From: Sphingomonas kyeonggiensis
GTDB lineage: Bacteria > Pseudomonadota > Alphaproteobacteria > Sphingomonadales > Sphingomonadaceae
Length of the DNA stretch: 64,000 nt
NCBI RefSeq assembly: GCF_014204495.1
Contig: NZ_JACHLN010000002.1
Coordinates: forward strand, 186,001-250,000
Direction of reading: 5' to 3'
The translations under genes and the position numbers were made by a program. The notes under the pieces are model-generated. The model saw only the letters and a program-made list of their open reading frames with translations. It had not been told where the DNA came from and ran no database searches. The first letter of the stretch is position 1. Each line of letters starts with the position of its first letter. Shown piece by piece: positions 25,884-34,349 of this stretch.

Positions 25884-26747
25884 ATGGCCGAGCGACGCAA
25901 CTATTCCGACGGTTTCTGGTGGTCGCGGGACGGGATTCGTCTCCACTATCGCGAATATGCAGGCCCGGCGGACAAGCCACCGGTGCTGTGCTTCCCCGGG
26001 CTGACCCGCAATGCACGCGACTATGAGGCGCTGGCCGAGCGGCTGGCGGGGCAGTGGCGCGTGCTGTGCGTCGAGTTCCGCGGGCGCGGCGAGAGCGGCT
26101 ATGCCAAGGACCCGATGTCCTATGTGCCGCTCACCTATTTCCAGGACGTCGAAGCGCTGCTCGAGGAGCTGAAGGTCGACCGGTTCGTCGCGGTCGGCAC
26201 CTCGCTGGGCGGGCTGGTGACGATGCTGCTCGCCGCCACCGAGCGCGACAAGCTGGCGGGCGTGGTGCTCAACGATGTGGGGCCCGAGATCAATCCGGCC
26301 GGGCTGGCGCGGATCCGCACCTATGTCGGCAAGGCGGTGTGGTACCCGACCTGGATGCACGCCGCGCGCGGCGTCGCCGAGGGCAATGCCGATGTCTATC
26401 CGGACTATGGGATCGAGGACTGGCTGCGCATGGCCAAGCGGCTCTACCGGGTGAACAGCTCGGGGCGGATCGTGCTGGACTATGACATGAAGATCGCCGA
26501 GCCGTTCCGCGTGCCGGGCAACGAGACCGGGCCGGACATGTGGCCGACGATCGATGCGATGAACGGCCGCCCGCTGCTGATCGTGCGCGGCGAGCGCTCG
26601 GACATCCTGAGCGAGGACACCGCCGAGCGGATGGTGGCGCGGGTGCAGGGTGCCGAGCTGGTGACGGTGCCAGGCATCGGCCATGCCCCGACGCTGGAGG
26701 AGCCCGAGGCGGTGGCGGGGATCGAGCGGCTGCTGGCGAAGATTTGA
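25884..26747 (+). CDS. Alpha/beta-hydrolase fold protein
   Basis: This 287-residue hydrolase has the lid arrangement of the esterase/epoxide-hydrolase-like group. The oxyanion segment LCFPGLTRNARDYE, the nucleophile elbow VGTSLGGLVTML (Ser), the acid region PLLIVRGERSDILS (Asp) and the catalytic His in PGIGHAPTLEEPE give a full triad. Substrate is unknown. The start at 25884 is set by the family N-terminus (DGFWWSRDGIRLHYRE) and by GGGGAAGG nearby. The huge frame from 24561 is an antisense shadow of selO. Confidence 0.87.
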   Translation: MAERRNYSDGFWWSRDGIRLHYREYAGPADKPPVLCFPGLTRNARDYEALAERLAGQWRVLCVEFRGRGESGYAKDPMSYVPLTYFQDVEALLEELKVDRFVAVGTSLGGLVTMLLAATERDKLAGVVLNDVGPEINPAGLARIRTYVGKAVWYPTWMHAARGVAEGNADVYPDYGIEDWLRMAKRLYRVNSSGRIVLDYDMKIAEPFRVPGNETGPDMWPTIDAMNGRPLLIVRGERSDILSEDTAERMVARVQGAELVTVPGIGHAPTLEEPEAVAGIERLLAKI

Positions 26748-26750
26748 TCG

Positions 26751-26830
26751 CCGTCACGGCGCGGGCCGGGATCCCGTGGCACGTGTCGAACTCTTGCCAC
26801 GCGATATCCTGGCTTTCGCCGGGATGACGG
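26751..26830. repeat. Diverged palindromic repeat, family A-like
   Basis: Arms at 26751-26775 (CCGTCACGGC...) and 26803-26830 (...GCCGGGATGACGG) are imperfect inverted copies resembling the 8153-8289 element. They lie between the hydrolase and GT4 genes. Confidence 0.55.
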
Positions 26831-26854
26831 ATTGACTATCGAGCCTTTCCAACG

Positions 26855-27988
26855 ATGCCCATCCACATCCTTCATCTCCATTCGACCTTCAACCTCGGCG
26901 GCAAGGAAGCGCGCGCCGTGCGGCTGATGAATGCGTTCGGCGACAAGGCGCGGCACACGATCGTGTCGGCGATGCCCGACCAGCTCGAGGCGCGGGCGAT
27001 GATCGCCCAGGGGATCAAGTACGAGATCGCGCTGGATCCGCCACCGCTCTCCGGCAAGCCCTCGGCCAAGCGCTATGAGGCGATCGCGCGCTACATGCGC
27101 CGGTTCGACCTGGTGCTGACCTACAACTGGGGGGCGATCGACGGGGTGATGGCGGCGCGGGTGTTCGGCAAGGGCCTGCCGCCGGTGATCCACCACGAGG
27201 ACGGGTTCAACCAGGACGAGGCCGAGCGGCTCAGCCCGGTGCGCAACATGTATCGCCGGATCGCGCTGCCCGCCGCCAATGCGCTGGTGGTGCCCTCCGA
27301 AGTGCTCGAGCGGATCGCGCTGAAGCACTGGCGCCAGCCCGCCGACCGGCTGTTCCGCATCGCCAACGGCATCCCGACGATGCAGTTCGCCGGCAAGCCC
27401 GATGTCGAGCTGATCCCGGAGCTCAAGAAGAAGAGGCCCGGTACGCTGGTGGTCGGCGCGGTGGCGGGGCTGCGGCCGGTCAAGGACCTGCCGATGCTGG
27501 TCCGCGCCGTCGCCGGGCTCAACACGCGCTTCAAGCTGGTGATCGTGGGCGAGGGCCCCGAACGCCAGGCCATCCTCGATGCCGCCGAGGCGATGGCGAT
27601 CGAGGATGACGTGATCCTGCCCGGATTCCTGCGCGAGCCGCACCGCTATATGGGGTTGTTCGACGTGTTCGCGCTCTCCTCGAAGAGCGAGCAGGCGCCG
27701 CTCTCGGTGCTCGAGGCGATGGCCGCCGGGCTGCCGGTGGTGGCGCCGATGGTAGGCGACATTCCCGCGATGGTGGGAGACCGCAACCGCCACTTCCTGC
27801 CCCCCGAGCGCAGCGAAGTGGTGCTGCGCGACCGGATCGACATGTTCGTGAAGCATCCCGAGGAGCGCAGGCTCGTCGGCGAGGAGAACCGCGCGCGCGC
27901 CCGTGCGTTCTACGATGAGAGCGAAATGATCGCCGCCTATGCGCGGCTCTATGGCGCCGCAATGGGACGGCCTGACGCACTGCAATAA
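26855..27988 (+). CDS. Family 4 glycosyltransferase
   Basis: This 377-residue GT-B protein has an N-terminal acceptor domain (ILHLHSTFNLGGKEARAVRL) and a C-terminal donor domain with FKLVIVGEGPERQAI and the E-x7-E motif in SSKSEQAPLSVLEAMAAGLPVV. Such enzymes transfer a sugar from a nucleotide donor, often to exopolysaccharide or lipid. The acceptor is unknown and no polysaccharide cluster is adjacent, which is unusual for a sphingan-type gene. No ribosome site is obvious before the ATG. Confidence 0.88.
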   Translation: MPIHILHLHSTFNLGGKEARAVRLMNAFGDKARHTIVSAMPDQLEARAMIAQGIKYEIALDPPPLSGKPSAKRYEAIARYMRRFDLVLTYNWGAIDGVMAARVFGKGLPPVIHHEDGFNQDEAERLSPVRNMYRRIALPAANALVVPSEVLERIALKHWRQPADRLFRIANGIPTMQFAGKPDVELIPELKKKRPGTLVVGAVAGLRPVKDLPMLVRAVAGLNTRFKLVIVGEGPERQAILDAAEAMAIEDDVILPGFLREPHRYMGLFDVFALSSKSEQAPLSVLEAMAAGLPVVAPMVGDIPAMVGDRNRHFLPPERSEVVLRDRIDMFVKHPEERRLVGEENRARARAFYDESEMIAAYARLYGAAMGRPDALQ

Positions 27989-28054
27989 CGAATGTTGCTC
28001 GCTTGTTGCGTCCAATGCGTCTAGCGTCGCCCGAATTTTTAGTCTGGAGGTTCT

Positions 28055-29458
28055 GTGTTCAAGGGTCTGTCGCCCATCCTGTACAACGGCCGCGAGGTCT
28101 GGCCGATCGTCGAGGGGGGCAAGGGTGTGGCTGCCACCAACCACGCCAGCGCAGGCGCCTGGGCCGCCGCGGGCGGCATCGGCACGGTCTCCGCGGTCAA
28201 TGCCGACAGCTATGATGCCGACGGCAAGATCATCCCGCAGATCTACAACGCACTCACGCGCCGCGAGCGCCATGAGGAGCTGATCCAGTACGCGATCGAG
28301 GGCGCCGTCCAGCAGGTCAAGAAGGCCTTCGAGATCGCCGGCGGCAAGGGTGCGATCAACATCAACGTGCTGTGGGAGATGGGCGGCGCGCAGCGCGTGC
28401 TGCACGGTGTGCTCGAGCGTACCCGCGGCATGGTGGCCGGCGTCACCTGCGGCGCGGGCATGCCCTATAAGCTCAGCGAGATCGCGGCGTCGTACAACGT
28501 CAACTATCTGCCGATCGTCAGCTCGGGCCGTGCTTTCCGCGCACTGTGGAAGCGCGCCTATTCCAAGGCGAGCGAGTGGCTGGCGGCGGTGGTCTATGAG
28601 GATCCCTGGCTTGCCGGCGGCCATAACGGCCTGTCGAACGCCGAGGATCCGTTGCAGCCGCAGGACCCGTATCCGCGCGTCAAGGAACTGCGCGCGGTGA
28701 TGCGCGAGGGCGGCATCTCGGACGATGTGCCGATCGTGATGGCCGGCGGCGTCTGGTTCCTGCGCGACTGGAACGACTGGATCGACAATCCCGAGCTCGG
28801 CAAGATCGCCTTCCAGTTTGGCACGCGCCCGCTGCTGACCCAGGAAAGCCCGATCCCGCAGGGCTGGAAGGCCAAGCTGACCGAGATCGAGGAAGGCGAA
28901 GTGCTGCTGCACCGCTTCTCGCCGACCGGCTTCTATTCGAGCGCCGTGCGCAACCCGTTCCTGCGCAACCTCGAGGCGCGCTCGGAGCGCCAGATCCCCT
29001 ATTCGACGGAAGAGGCGGGCGACCACACCTTCCAGCTCGATGTGGGCGTGAAGGGCAAGAATTTCTGGGTGACGCGCAACGATCTGCTGCGCGCGCGCCA
29101 GTGGTTCGGCAACGGCTTCACCGCCGCGCTCAAGACGCCGGACAACACGCTCGTGTTCGTCACGCCGGAAGAGCAGCAGATCATCCGCACCGACCAGAAG
29201 GACTGCATGGGCTGCCTGAGCCAGTGCGCCTTCTCGTCCTGGGCGGATACCGAGACCAACTCGACCGGGCGTCTGGCGGACCCGCGCAGCTTCTGCATCC
29301 AGAAGACGCTGCAGGACATCGCGCATGGCGGTCCGACCGACGAGAATCTGATGTTCGCTGGGCACGCTGCCTATCACTTCAAGCGGGACCCGTTCTATTC
29401 GAACGGTTTCGTGCCGACGGTGAAGCAGCTGGTGGACCGGATCCTGACGGGCGACTAA
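28055..29458 (+). CDS. NAD(P)H-dependent flavin oxidoreductase (nitronate monooxygenase/2-nitropropane dioxygenase family)
   Basis: This 467-residue TIM-barrel FMN protein starts at a GTG preceded by GGAGG five bases away. The barrel shows the FMN-phosphate region DDVPIVMAGGVW and FQFGTRPLLTQESP, and a conserved histidine-containing GGHNGLSN loop. The C-terminal part carries QKDCMGCLSQCAFSSW, a Cys-x2-Cys-x3-Cys cluster with a later Cys in RSFCIQ, suggesting a bound metal or iron-sulfur cluster absent from simple nitronate monooxygenases. The long form is common in alphaproteobacteria and its substrate is not settled. It appears monocistronic. Confidence 0.82.
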   Translation: MFKGLSPILYNGREVWPIVEGGKGVAATNHASAGAWAAAGGIGTVSAVNADSYDADGKIIPQIYNALTRRERHEELIQYAIEGAVQQVKKAFEIAGGKGAININVLWEMGGAQRVLHGVLERTRGMVAGVTCGAGMPYKLSEIAASYNVNYLPIVSSGRAFRALWKRAYSKASEWLAAVVYEDPWLAGGHNGLSNAEDPLQPQDPYPRVKELRAVMREGGISDDVPIVMAGGVWFLRDWNDWIDNPELGKIAFQFGTRPLLTQESPIPQGWKAKLTEIEEGEVLLHRFSPTGFYSSAVRNPFLRNLEARSERQIPYSTEEAGDHTFQLDVGVKGKNFWVTRNDLLRARQWFGNGFTAALKTPDNTLVFVTPEEQQIIRTDQKDCMGCLSQCAFSSWADTETNSTGRLADPRSFCIQKTLQDIAHGGPTDENLMFAGHAAYHFKRDPFYSNGFVPTVKQLVDRILTGD

Positions 29459-29508
29459 GGGCGATCGAGGGGTTTCCTGCGTGGCTTCGGCCACGTCTTG
29501 GAAAGTCG

Positions 29509-29955
29509 TCAGGAAGCTTCGGTAAGATCCGCCGTGGCGGTGTCGCGGCGGCTCTGGCCGCGGATAAGGTCGATGCCGGCGCGTAGCCAGCTCTGGAAGA
29601 TGCTTGGTGAGGTATCGGCCGGCAGCGTCGGGGCGGGTGCCTGCGGCTCGCTGTTCCGCGCCGTGCGGTTGCTGGTGATGGCCAAGGTCTCGTTGGCGGC
29701 GCGCAGCAGGGCGTTGAAGTTCAGCCGCTCGATCAGCTGGATGCCGAGCGTCTTGCCCTTCACCCACACGACCCGGCCAACCATCGCCAGCGAGGCCCGG
29801 CGGACCTCGACATAGGTTCCCGGCCTGGGCGGGAACGGCGCCAGCAACATCATGCCATGCGGCGAGATGTTGCGGATGGTTACGTCAGACCATCCTCGCT
29901 TGCTGCGCATCTGGGCGGGAATGACGACCTCCCGCCTCGATTCTCTCGGTTGCAT
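29509..29955 (-). CDS. PilZ-domain protein (putative c-di-GMP receptor)
   Basis: This 148-residue protein has a PilZ barrel in its first about 85 residues. The c-di-GMP-binding arginine motif is seen in PRESRREVV and the second motif as NISPHGMML (N/D-x-S-x-x-G). The remainder is a low-complexity Pro/Thr tail and an amphipathic end. It is cytoplasmic and probably couples c-di-GMP to motility or polysaccharide output. AAGGGGGA lies just before the ATG. An AT-rich region of about 160 bp precedes it and presumably holds its promoter. Confidence 0.85.
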   Translation of the reverse strand: MQPRESRREVVIPAQMRSKRGWSDVTIRNISPHGMMLLAPFPPRPGTYVEVRRASLAMVGRVVWVKGKTLGIQLIERLNFNALLRAANETLAITSNRTARNSEPQAPAPTLPADTSPSIFQSWLRAGIDLIRGQSRRDTATADLTEAS

Positions 29956-30114
29956 TCAAGTCCCCCTTGCGGTGCACCCTATAGGTGGCTTTGCGTAGGG
30001 TATAACTACGTGGAAATGCGTTTACCGAGGACTTGCTGACCTTGGTTAATTGGGCGGAAGATGCTCCGGATTGGAGCTATTGTTCCAAATAATCCAAAGT
30101 ATTTATAAGATAAA
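29956..30114. other. AT-rich intergenic region upstream of the PilZ gene
   Basis: This 159-bp stretch between the PilZ start and the hydroxyacid dehydrogenase stop is conspicuously AT-rich, especially 30080-30117 (ATAATCCAAAG, TTTATAAGATAAAC). It likely contains the PilZ promoter, but I cannot fix the boxes with confidence. It holds no gene that I can support. Confidence 0.4.
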
Positions 30115-31113
30115 CTACACCCAGCCATCGAGTACTTGGTCAGGTGGGCGGTGTCCGTCGGACCAGGCGCGGATATTGGCGATCACCTTCACGCCCATAT
30201 CCTCGCGGCCCTCGAAAGTGGCCGAGCCGAGGTGCGGAAGCAGCACGACATTATCGAGCGCGATCAGGCGCGGGTCGACGGCGGGCTCGCCCACATAGAC
30301 GTCGAGCCCGGCGCCGGCGATGCGGCCTTCGGTCAGCGCGGCGATCATTGCTTCATTATCGACGATTTCGCCGCGGGCGGTGTTGATCAGCCACCCCTTG
30401 GGGCCGAGCAGATCGAGCCGGCGGGCGTCGATCAGGCCGCTGGTGGTACCGGTGTGCGGCGTGTGGATCGTCAGGATGTCCGACGCCTCGAGCATCGAAT
30501 CGAGTTCGCCGTGCCAGGTGGCGCCGAGCTGGGCCTCCAGCACCTGGGGCAGGCGGTGGCGGTTATGGTAGTGGATCTGCAGGCCGAAGGCCCGGGCGCG
30601 GAGCGCGACGGCCTGGCCGATCCGGCCCATGCCGAGGATACCGAGCTTCTTGCCGCCGATCCGGTGGCCGCGCATCGACGTGGGTGCCCAGCCTTTCCAC
30701 GCGCCCTGGCGGACCAGTTCATCGCCTTCGACCAGCCGGCGCGGCACGGCGAGGATCAGCGCCAGCGCCATGTCGGCAGTGTCCTCGGTCAGCACGCCCG
30801 GAGTGTTGGTGACGGTGATCCCGCGCTCGCGGGCGGCCTTGAGATCGATATGGCCGACCCCGGCGCCGTAATTGGCGATCAGGCGAAGGCGATCGGGTGC
30901 GGCCTGGATCAGCGCGGCATCGATCCGGTCGGTGACGGTGGGGACGAATACGTCGCAATCGGCCATCGCGGCGGCTAGCTGATCGCGGGTTAGCGCCACG
31001 TCACCGGGATTGGTCGCGGCATCGAACAATTCGGCCATGCGCGCCTCGATGCTCTCGGGCAGCGCGCGGGTGACGATCACCCGGGGGCGGGAAGGGCGCG
31101 GGCCTTGTGCCAT
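30115..31113 (-). CDS. D-isomer-specific 2-hydroxyacid dehydrogenase (glyoxylate/hydroxypyruvate reductase type)
   Basis: This NAD(P)-dependent enzyme has 332 residues from MAQGPRPSRPRV. The Rossmann motif LGILGMGRIGQAVALRARAFG, the substrate-binding NYGAGVGHIDL, the Arg in LINTARGEIVDN, and the catalytic His in VVLLPHLGSATFEGRE are visible. It probably reduces glyoxylate or hydroxypyruvate and so may connect with the malate synthase encoded further on; that link is inference. A 12-residue upstream extension is possible but lacks family features. Confidence 0.92.
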   Translation of the reverse strand: MAQGPRPSRPRVIVTRALPESIEARMAELFDAATNPGDVALTRDQLAAAMADCDVFVPTVTDRIDAALIQAAPDRLRLIANYGAGVGHIDLKAARERGITVTNTPGVLTEDTADMALALILAVPRRLVEGDELVRQGAWKGWAPTSMRGHRIGGKKLGILGMGRIGQAVALRARAFGLQIHYHNRHRLPQVLEAQLGATWHGELDSMLEASDILTIHTPHTGTTSGLIDARRLDLLGPKGWLINTARGEIVDNEAMIAALTEGRIAGAGLDVYVGEPAVDPRLIALDNVVLLPHLGSATFEGREDMGVKVIANIRAWSDGHRPPDQVLDGWV

Positions 31114-31212
31114 AAAAGGCGGCTTGGCCGGTGCAGGGGCGCCAGTCAACGGTTGATGGCGAGGGGCTGCTCAGGGTAAACGGTTCCCACACACAATATT
31201 CATGGGGGTCGC

Positions 31213-31689
31213 ATGCGTTTCGGGAAATGGGTCGTGCTCGGCGTCGTCGCGCTTGGGCTGGCCGTTCCTGCATTCGCACAGCGCAAGACGCCCTATTTCG
31301 TCTCGATCAAGGCCGAGAAGGCGCGGATGCGCACCGGGCCGGGGCGCAACTATCCGTCGAACTGGCTCTACCAGCGCCGCGGGCTGCCGCTGAAGGTGAT
31401 CGACATCTATGGCGAGTGGCGCAAGGTCGAGGATCCCGACGGCACCCAAGGCTGGATGCTGGCGAACCTGCTCGACGATGTGCGCACCGCGATGGTGATC
31501 GGCACGGTGAGCGAGATGCGCGACGCACCGCGCTTCAATGCCCGGGTAAGCTGGCGCGCGGCGCCGGGGGTGGTCGGCCGGGTGAGCCGCTGCGCCAGCG
31601 GCTGGTGCTGGTTCGATGTCGCCGGGCGCGGCGGTTATATCGAGCAGAGCCATATCTGGGGCACCGATCCGGGCGAAGCGGTGAACTGA
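31213..31689 (+). CDS. Secreted SH3-like domain protein
   Basis: This 158-residue protein has a Sec signal peptide (MRFGKWVVLGVVALGLAVPAFAQ). Two bacterial SH3-like modules follow: one with RMRTGPGRNYPSNWLYQRRGLPLKVID and GEWRKVEDPDGTQGWML, the other covering ARVSWRAAPGVVGRVSRCASGWCWFDVAG. SH3_3/SH3_4-type proteins act in the periplasm, often on peptidoglycan or as adaptors. Two cysteines close to each other (RCASGWCW) could form a disulfide. It is divergent from the dehydrogenase gene with a 99-bp gap. Confidence 0.87.
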   Translation: MRFGKWVVLGVVALGLAVPAFAQRKTPYFVSIKAEKARMRTGPGRNYPSNWLYQRRGLPLKVIDIYGEWRKVEDPDGTQGWMLANLLDDVRTAMVIGTVSEMRDAPRFNARVSWRAAPGVVGRVSRCASGWCWFDVAGRGGYIEQSHIWGTDPGEAVN

Positions 31690-31879
31690 ACCAGTCCCTT
31701 TGCGACGTGGAAGTTCGCTAGGGTTGCTGCCGGGCGCTCGGGGAATTTGGAAATTGGCGCTCGCAAGCGTCCAGTCGGCCTCCGGCGGGTGCCATCGCCC
31801 GGGATGACGATTCTGTCTTCGCGATGAGAAAGAGCCTGGCGACCGTGTCAGGCGAAATCCTACATTGGAAGAGGCTAAA

Positions 31880-32164
31880 TCACGCCAGTTTGTACGGCCT
31901 GGGATCGCCGCGTTCCGCGATCAGCTGGCGGCGGGCTTCAGTGCGCGCTTCGTCGTACCAGGCGCGAGCGGGCCCGGGGAGCGAGGCCAGGATTGCCTCA
32001 TCGGGTTCGACCGCGATGCGGGCGACCAGTTGATCGGGCTCGACGCCGAGCAAGGGCGCGAGCAGGCGCATCGTGCGGGCGCGCAGGCGGAATTCGAAAT
32101 CGTCGAGGCGCGCCGATTCGACCTCGGCCTTTTTGAGTAGTGCGCCTCGAAGATCGAAGACCAT
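31880..32164 (-). CDS. Small conserved hypothetical protein
   Basis: This 94-residue soluble protein of unknown function starts MVFDLRGALLKKAEVESARLDDFEFRLRARTMRLLAPLLG and has a helical, charged composition without motifs I recognise. GGAGGAAAG lies immediately upstream and codon usage fits the genome, which supports it as real. It ends in RGDPRPYKLA. It is flanked by a family B repeat on its upstream side. The 190-bp gap between it and the SH3 gene shows nothing definite. Confidence 0.65.
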   Translation of the reverse strand: MVFDLRGALLKKAEVESARLDDFEFRLRARTMRLLAPLLGVEPDQLVARIAVEPDEAILASLPGPARAWYDEARTEARRQLIAERGDPRPYKLA

Positions 32165-32177
32165 CTTTCCTCCAGTT

Positions 32178-32247
32178 CCCGGCGGAAGCCGGGGCCCAGA
32201 GCCAGGAACGATGTCGCTTGTGACCCTGGGCCCCGGCTTCCGCCGGG
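32178..32247. repeat. Palindromic repeat element, family B, with two inverted 22-bp arms
   Basis: Bases 32178-32199 and 32226-32247 are perfect reverse complements round 26 bases. It is the same family as 15834-15908 but with a G-for-A change in one arm matched by a compensating change in the other, which preserves pairing. It lies between the thiolase stop and the small hypothetical gene. Confidence 0.88.
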
Positions 32248-32260
32248 GTGCAGTTTGGAT

Positions 32261-33448
32261 TTAGTCCAGCAGTTCCACTGCCATCGCGGTCGCTTCGCCG
32301 CCACCGATGCAGAGCGAGGCGAGGCCGCGACGCGCGCCGCGCGTCTCCAGCGCGGAGAGGAGCGTGGCGAGGACGCGCGCGCCGCTCGCGCCGATCGGAT
32401 GGCCGAGCGCGCAGGCGCCGCCGTTCACGTTGAGCACGGCGTGATCGAGGCTCAGTTCCTTCATCGCGATCATCGCGACCGCCGCGAACGCCTCGTTGAC
32501 TTCGAACAGGTCGACATCGCCGACCGCCCAGCCGGCCTTTGCCAGCGCCTTCTTCATCGCGAAGACCGGGGCGGTGGTGAAGCGGGCCGGGGCATGGGCA
32601 TGGGCGGCATGCGCGACGACGCGGGCGACGGGGGTGAGACCGAGCTTTTCGGCGACGCTCAGCCGGGTCATCACCAGCGCAGCGGCGCCGTCCGAGATCG
32701 ACGAGGCGTTGGCGGCGGTGATCGTGCCGTCCTTCGAGAAGGCGGGCTTGAGCGTGGGGATCTTGGCCGGATCGCCCTTGGCGGGCTGCTCGTCGGCGGC
32801 GACCTGGACCACGCCCTTGCGGGTCTTCACCTCGACCGGCACGATCTCGCGGTCGAAGGCGCCGCTCGCCTGGGCGGCCTTGGCGCGTTCCAGCGAAGCG
32901 ATGGCGAAATCGTCCTGCGCCTGACGGGTGAACTGATATTCCTGCGCCACTTCCTCGGCGAAATTGCCCATCAGCTTGCCGGGCTCATAGGCATCCTCGA
33001 GCCCGTCCAGGTACATGTGGTCCTTGAGCACGTCATGGCCGATCCGGGCGCCGGCGCGGTGGCGGAGCGAGAGATAGGGCGCGTTGGTCATGCTCTCCAT
33101 GCCGCCCGCGATCAGCATGTCGACCGAGCCGGCGGCAAGCGCCTCGGCGGCCATGATCGCCGCCTGCATGCCCGAGCCGCACATCTTGTTCACCGTGGTG
33201 GCCTCGATGTGATTGGGCAGGCCGGCCTTGAGCGCGGCCTGGCGCGCCGGGGCCTGGCCGAGGCCGGCGGGGAGGACACAGCCCATGTAGATCCGCTCGA
33301 TCGCCTCGCCCTTCAGCCCCGCGCGCTGGACCGCGGCGCCCACCGCGGCGGCACCGAGATCGGTGGCGGAAGCCTCTGCCAGCGCGCCCTGGAAGCTCCC
33401 CATCGGGGTGCGGGCATAGGAAGCGATGACGACGTCGTCGGCGGACAT
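32261..33448 (-). CDS. Acetyl-CoA C-acetyltransferase (thiolase)
   Basis: This 395-residue thiolase condenses or cleaves acetoacetyl-CoA. The nucleophilic Cys lies in [13 protein letters not shown], and the second active-site elements are [26 protein letters not shown] (His) and [12 protein letters not shown] (Cys). GAGAGG lies shortly before the ATG at 33448 ([17 protein letters not shown]); the frame open to 33793 is antisense to the prepilin peptidase region. It may serve the end of leucine or fatty-acid breakdown, producing acetyl-CoA that could enter the glyoxylate route. Confidence 0.94.
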   Translation of the reverse strand: MSADDVVIASYARTPMGSFQGALAEASATDLGAAAVGAAVQRAGLKGEAIERIYMGCVLPAGLGQAPARQAALKAGLPNHIEATTVNKMCGSGMQAAIMAAEALAAGSVDMLIAGGMESMTNAPYLSLRHRAGARIGHDVLKDHMYLDGLEDAYEPGKLMGNFAEEVAQEYQFTRQAQDDFAIASLERAKAAQASGAFDREIVPVEVKTRKGVVQVAADEQPAKGDPAKIPTLKPAFSKDGTITAANASSISDGAAALVMTRLSVAEKLGLTPVARVVAHAAHAHAPARFTTAPVFAMKKALAKAGWAVGDVDLFEVNEAFAAVAMIAMKELSLDHAVLNVNGGACALGHPIGASGARVLATLLSALETRGARRGLASLCIGGGEATAMAVELLD

Positions 33449-33553
33449 TTGGGATCCTCTCATTGGTTTGGGACCATCTAGTATCGGAAGTGATCGTTTG
33501 CAAAAGTGACACGCTGCGGCATGACGGGGGCATGGAGCAGATCGGGGTGCCAG

Positions 33554-34321
33554 ATGACGATTGACCCGGTCTGGGGATGGGCGGTTTTGCTGGGGGTGCT
33601 GGGGCTGGTCTTCGGCAGCTTCATCGCGACGCTGGCGATACGCTGGCCGGCCGGAAAAGCGATCAGTAGCGGACGCTCCGCCTGCGATGTTTGCGCCAAG
33701 GGCTTGCGCGCGGGCGAATTGATCCCGGTTCTGAGCTATCTGCTCCAGCGCGGGCGCTGCCGGGGGTGCGGTGCGCATATCCGCGTACAGCATGTCCTGA
33801 CCGAGATGGTGGGGGGCGCAATCGGCATCGCGGCCGCCATCGCCTCGCCCGATCCGGCGGGGGCAGCCGGTGCCGTGTTCGGCTGGCTGCTGCTGACGCT
33901 CGCCGCGCTCGACATCGAGGCGCTCTGGCTGCCCAACAAGTTGACCGCGACGCTGGCGATCGCCGGATTGGCCACGGGAATCATCGGGTTACAGCCGGCG
34001 TTACAGGACCGGCTGATCGGCGGCGCAGCGGGCTTCGGGGTGCTGTGGATCGTCGCCTGGAGCTACCGGAGGCTGCGCGGACGGCAGGGACTGGGCGGCG
34101 GCGACCCCAAATTGTTCGGCGGCATCGGGCTTTGGCTCGGATGGCAGGCGCTACCTTTGGTGTTGCTTGCGGCCTGTTTGATCGGACTGGCGGGCGTGCT
34201 CGGACTGATGCTGGGCGGGCGCAGGATCACCGCGACCGACCGGCTGCCCTTCGGCGTGATGCTCGCGGCGGCCGCATTCGCGGTGTGGCTTGGAATGGCG
34301 ATCGGACCGATGCCGGTTTAG
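33554..34321 (+). CDS. Type IV prepilin peptidase / N-methyltransferase family (A24)
   Basis: This polytopic inner-membrane protein of 255 residues processes prepilin-like signal peptides. The N-terminal cytoplasmic loop has two Cys pairs (CDVCAKG and CRGCGAH), typical of full PilD proteins with the methyltransferase zinc site. The aspartyl protease residues appear in LAALDIEALWLPNK and GLGGGDPKLFGGIG (the G-x-GD-x-K type motif). No pilus or type II secretion genes are beside it, so its clients are encoded elsewhere. It is followed 28 bp later by the SIMPL gene. Confidence 0.9.
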   Translation: MTIDPVWGWAVLLGVLGLVFGSFIATLAIRWPAGKAISSGRSACDVCAKGLRAGELIPVLSYLLQRGRCRGCGAHIRVQHVLTEMVGGAIGIAAAIASPDPAGAAGAVFGWLLLTLAALDIEALWLPNKLTATLAIAGLATGIIGLQPALQDRLIGGAAGFGVLWIVAWSYRRLRGRQGLGGGDPKLFGGIGLWLGWQALPLVLLAACLIGLAGVLGLMLGGRRITATDRLPFGVMLAAAAFAVWLGMAIGPMPV

Positions 34322-34349
34322 GCTCGGGCCCAAAAAGAGGGAGAAGGGC

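Noticed and set aside
26480..29767. Minus-strand open frame of 1095 codons
   Set aside because: It runs antisense to the hydrolase, GT4 and flavin oxidoreductase genes, is rich in Arg, His and Ala as GC-rich shadows are, and has no recognisable domain.
5265..31870. Similar short phrase ATCCTACATT near 5276 and 31857
   Set aside because: Only about 10 bases match, which is too short to call a repeat or an insertion-sequence remnant.
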